64,000 bases of DNA from Globodera rostochiensis. Taxonomy: Eukaryota > Nematoda > Chromadorea > Rhabditida > Heteroderidae. Below the pieces are notes generated by a model, which made no database searches, was not told the origin of the DNA, and saw only the letters and a list, made by a program, of their open reading frames with translations. The stretch lies in the NCBI GenBank assembly GCA_018350325.1, contig JAEVLN010000004.1:2914001-2978000 (forward strand). Reading direction: 5' to 3'. The position numbers and the translations under genes are program-made. Numbering within the stretch: position 1 is the stretch's first letter; each line of letters opens with the position of its first letter. This document shows, in pieces, positions 61,544-64,000 of this stretch.

Positions 61544-62191
61544 TTACGCAGTGATTAATGGCACGACTTTGAAAGCCGGTGTTGGTCGACGACCACTTCT
61601 CTTTTGCTGGTCAGCCAAAGTGTGCAATTGTTTGGCCATGCCGTCCAATTTGTTCACCACGATTGTTGCCAAACTGTCAGCAGCGGTGTCGGAGATTGCT
61701 AAAAAAATGTTTTTTTTTGAAGAGATGGAAATGTTTACAAAGGCATGACGACACCGCTCACTTTCAAATTGATGAAAAAAGGCACAACAACTGACGGCGA
61801 GTCGAACGATGCAAAACATTTGCTGCTCAGTGACATTGCGCGAAAGGAGGGGGGAAGAACAGTCATTGAAAATTGACGGGAAAGGCCTTAAAACAACGCC
61901 AGAAATGACTGTTTTTTTATTGTCGCAATCAAAAAAGCACCCGTCAGCAGAAAGCACCGGAGGGGACGACGCGCCTTCAACGGACAGAGTCCGCAAAAGT
62001 TGCACAGCGACCACTAAAATTTCGATGCGATTTACTCGCGCACGTCGGAGTCGAAATTGTGCCGGCAAACAAACCAATGTTTGGATCGATGCCGCATCTG
62101 AAAAACAAAAAAAGTGCAACGCCGCCATTCGTAAAAGGACACTAAAATTGGACCTCAGAAATTCGTTTACATCAATTTCCCACAGATTCAT
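61544..62191 (-). CDS. Unresolved minus-strand locus, possible small helical protein
   Basis: A 215-residue frame is open from 62191 to 61544, and acceptor-like TTTTAG sequences inside it suggest it is a mix of exons and introns. The most protein-like part is the 3' end (DTAADSLATIVVNKLDGMAK then QLHTLADQQKRSGRRP), which looks like a short coiled coil. A donor after LITA (gc-gtaaat) could splice toward 61470. The plus-strand frame at 61809-62315 covers the same DNA in an overlapping frame. I could not choose one reading with confidence or name a family. Confidence 0.3.
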   Translation of the reverse strand: MNLWEIDVNEFLRSNFSVLLRMAALHFFCFSDAASIQTLVCLPAQFRLRRARVNRIEILVVAVQLLRTLSVEGASSPPVLSADGCFFDCDNKKTVISGVVLRPFPSIFNDCSSPLLSRNVTEQQMFCIVRLAVSCCAFFHQFESERCRHAFVNISISSKKNIFLAISDTAADSLATIVVNKLDGMAKQLHTLADQQKRSGRRPTPAFKVVPLITA

Positions 62192-62327
62192 TCCGTTTTA
62201 TTGCTGTAATTTGAGAGAGAGACAGGACTCGGAGAATTATTCAGAAATTGACAAAATAAATAAATTTGTTCAACAAAAACTATGGCCACAATTATGTACA
62301 AATTGCAGTGTTTAATTTTTACATAAA

Positions 62328-64000
62328 TCAAACACTTTTCAATGAAATTGAAATGATCGAAATCTCCTCTCTAGGCCGTCCACTCTAAAAAACAATTTAA
62401 ACCATAAAAACCGATTAAAATTTTTCTTTAAATACCTTCTCGTAAACAGGAACCTTTAAAAAAACAATATTTAAAAAAAAAATATTTCCTATTTTGAAAA
62501 ACACCTGATTGATCTTCTGGACAACGTTGTAACCCTTCAAATATTTATATTTTGAATGTTCGTCAAAATGATTAATCCAAAGTTTTACCTCAACAACTTG
62601 GCCAAAGATTGTATTCTTTCCGTCCAGCCATTCGGCCGGGCAAACGGTAACAAAAAATTGTGATCCATTTGTGTTTGGGCCGGCATTGGCCATTGACACT
62701 TCTGGGGGGGGGGGGGGAATGTTAAAAATATGCAAATTTCCAATTTAAATTTCTAAAGCTTTACACCAACAACGGACTAACTGAATGCTTTGTCGTGTCG
62801 CAATGTCGGGTGAAACTCGTCTTCAAAGTCTCCGCCCCAAATTGACTGCCCACCGGTGCCTCGCCCCGTTGGGTCACCGGTCTTGAAAAAAATGGGCAAA
62901 TTTTAAACAAAACACAAAATTCAATAAAATCAATCCATGGACAAACTTGGATCATGAACGACTTGATCACTCTGTGAAAAGTGTGTCCGTTGTAATATCC
63001 CCGTCGTGCTGAAATTAATCATTGCCTTAACGGTCGTATTATTTAGGAGGATTTACCGTGGGTGCAGAAATTTTCCACAGTTTTGGGCGTTTTGTCCGGA
63101 TAAAGTCTAAAATTTTAAGGCTGTCAAAGCGGACACAAAACGACTCACTCGATGTGAATGTCTCCGAAAGTGGTGTAAACTATTGCCCTAAAATTGTAAA
63201 AGTTTACAGTTTATGGTGGCCAAGCCGTCAAAATTCATATAACACCTTTTATACAAATAAAGTTTCTGTGGTACCTGTTGCAAAGTTTCGATTGGGGTGC
63301 TTCCTCCTAATAATAAAAGAATTAATAAATTATTTGTAAGCATCTCTTTATACCCCACCCCATTAAAAGCACGCAATTCAATACCCAATAAATACAATAA
63401 AAATGACCTCCACAGCGGTGATCATGTCCTCATTTAGCGGCTTTTCGTTGTACACGTCCCTGGTGTGGGTAGAACCTGTTTCGATATGTGTACTAATAAA
63501 TTGTAACAAAACAAAGTACCGTCGGCTTCTTCTGCGTACGGTTCAACATTTGTGAACAGATAAAAGCGATTGCTGCCTGGGGAGTCCGGGATTCAAATTT
63601 TGAATTTTTTTTACTAACAATCAACCGTTCTATGTAAATTTTTTTTGTTGTAAGATATAACATCGACTTACGATGAGCACACGCCACCTGCAAGAAAATT
63701 TAGGTATTATTGAAAAAAACAATAAGGCAAATACGAATTGCGTACCAGCATTGGATCCGGTTCACTGATGCGAAGGTTCGGGTTGTCCGCCGCCTCAACA
63801 CGTACACTTGTTGCTGCACCTTGAAGCTTTTCCTAGAAAATGTTCTCCATGCCGAAATATAAATTTAAAAAAATTTGAAATAAACAAAAACGGCACCGTT
63901 ACGCTTGGAACAGCACGGCACAGTGTAACGCCAATAAAACGCAAATTTTCGCCCAATCCAATGCGTCTGACCACTTTGTCGGTGACCAAGTTAAACACCT
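62328..64000 (-). CDS. cyp-15: WD-repeat cyclophilin PPWD1 / CYP-15, 5' partial
   Basis: The C-terminal cyclophilin domain is clear: [20 protein letters not shown] then [44 protein letters not shown] then [14 protein letters not shown], and [20 protein letters not shown] then [16 protein letters not shown]. Active residues of the peptidyl-prolyl isomerase site (H and R in FHRVIK, Q-F-F in GSQFF) are present. The W is AEWLDGKNT, as in PPWD1 and relatives. Upstream, [18 protein letters not shown] matches the linker. [20 protein letters not shown] matches the end of the WD domain. Small exons are visible: 62505-62534 (30 nt) and 62436-62453 (18 nt). PPWD1 is a nuclear cyclophilin found with spliceosomes. 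The gene runs off the window at 64000. Confidence 0.93.

Overview
This window is nematode nuclear DNA, most likely from a plant-parasitic cyst-type nematode. Genes are dense and split by short introns (mostly 40-60 nt) with TTTCAG-like acceptors. It carries two cuticle collagens, a member of the large F-box-like family known from cyst and reniform nematodes, a nematode-type Cys-loop receptor and a galectin. At least five introns are best explained by GC-AG splice sites, and long G or C runs and intronic minisatellites are frequent. No bacterial, phage or CRISPR feature was seen. All exon structures here were joined by eye from reading frame, splice signals and family similarity.

Left part (1-22.4 kb): the 3' part of a C2H2 zinc-finger gene (-) runs off the left edge. 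An F-box-like family gene (+, 2141-4519) follows. Next comes a complete Na-K-Cl cotransporter (SLC12, -, 4935-10858). A very large minus-strand gene (12755-22380) begins with a signal-peptide exon and ends in a poly(A)-polymerase-like core whose catalytic residues look degraded. This is the most unusual object in the window.

Middle (22.4-38.7 kb): two cuticle collagen genes face away from each other across about 2.5 kb. The second one carries two apparent homopolymer frameshifts. They are followed by a galectin with a Pro/Tyr-rich tail, a secreted Cys-rich protein, a convergent Cys-loop channel, a small multi-pass membrane protein and a secreted charged protein.

Right part (39-64 kb) is mainly conserved housekeeping genes. 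WDR83/MORG1, LRR1 and GM130 lie in a row on the minus strand and could be an operon. GM130 shares a 420-bp divergent spacer with a 2-Cys peroxiredoxin. Cardiolipin synthase and a TPD52 homologue are divergent across about 560 bp. A neuronal calcium sensor with an inserted N-terminus follows a 3.4-kb gene-poor stretch, and a PPWD1/CYP-15 cyclophilin (5' end outside the window) closes the region.
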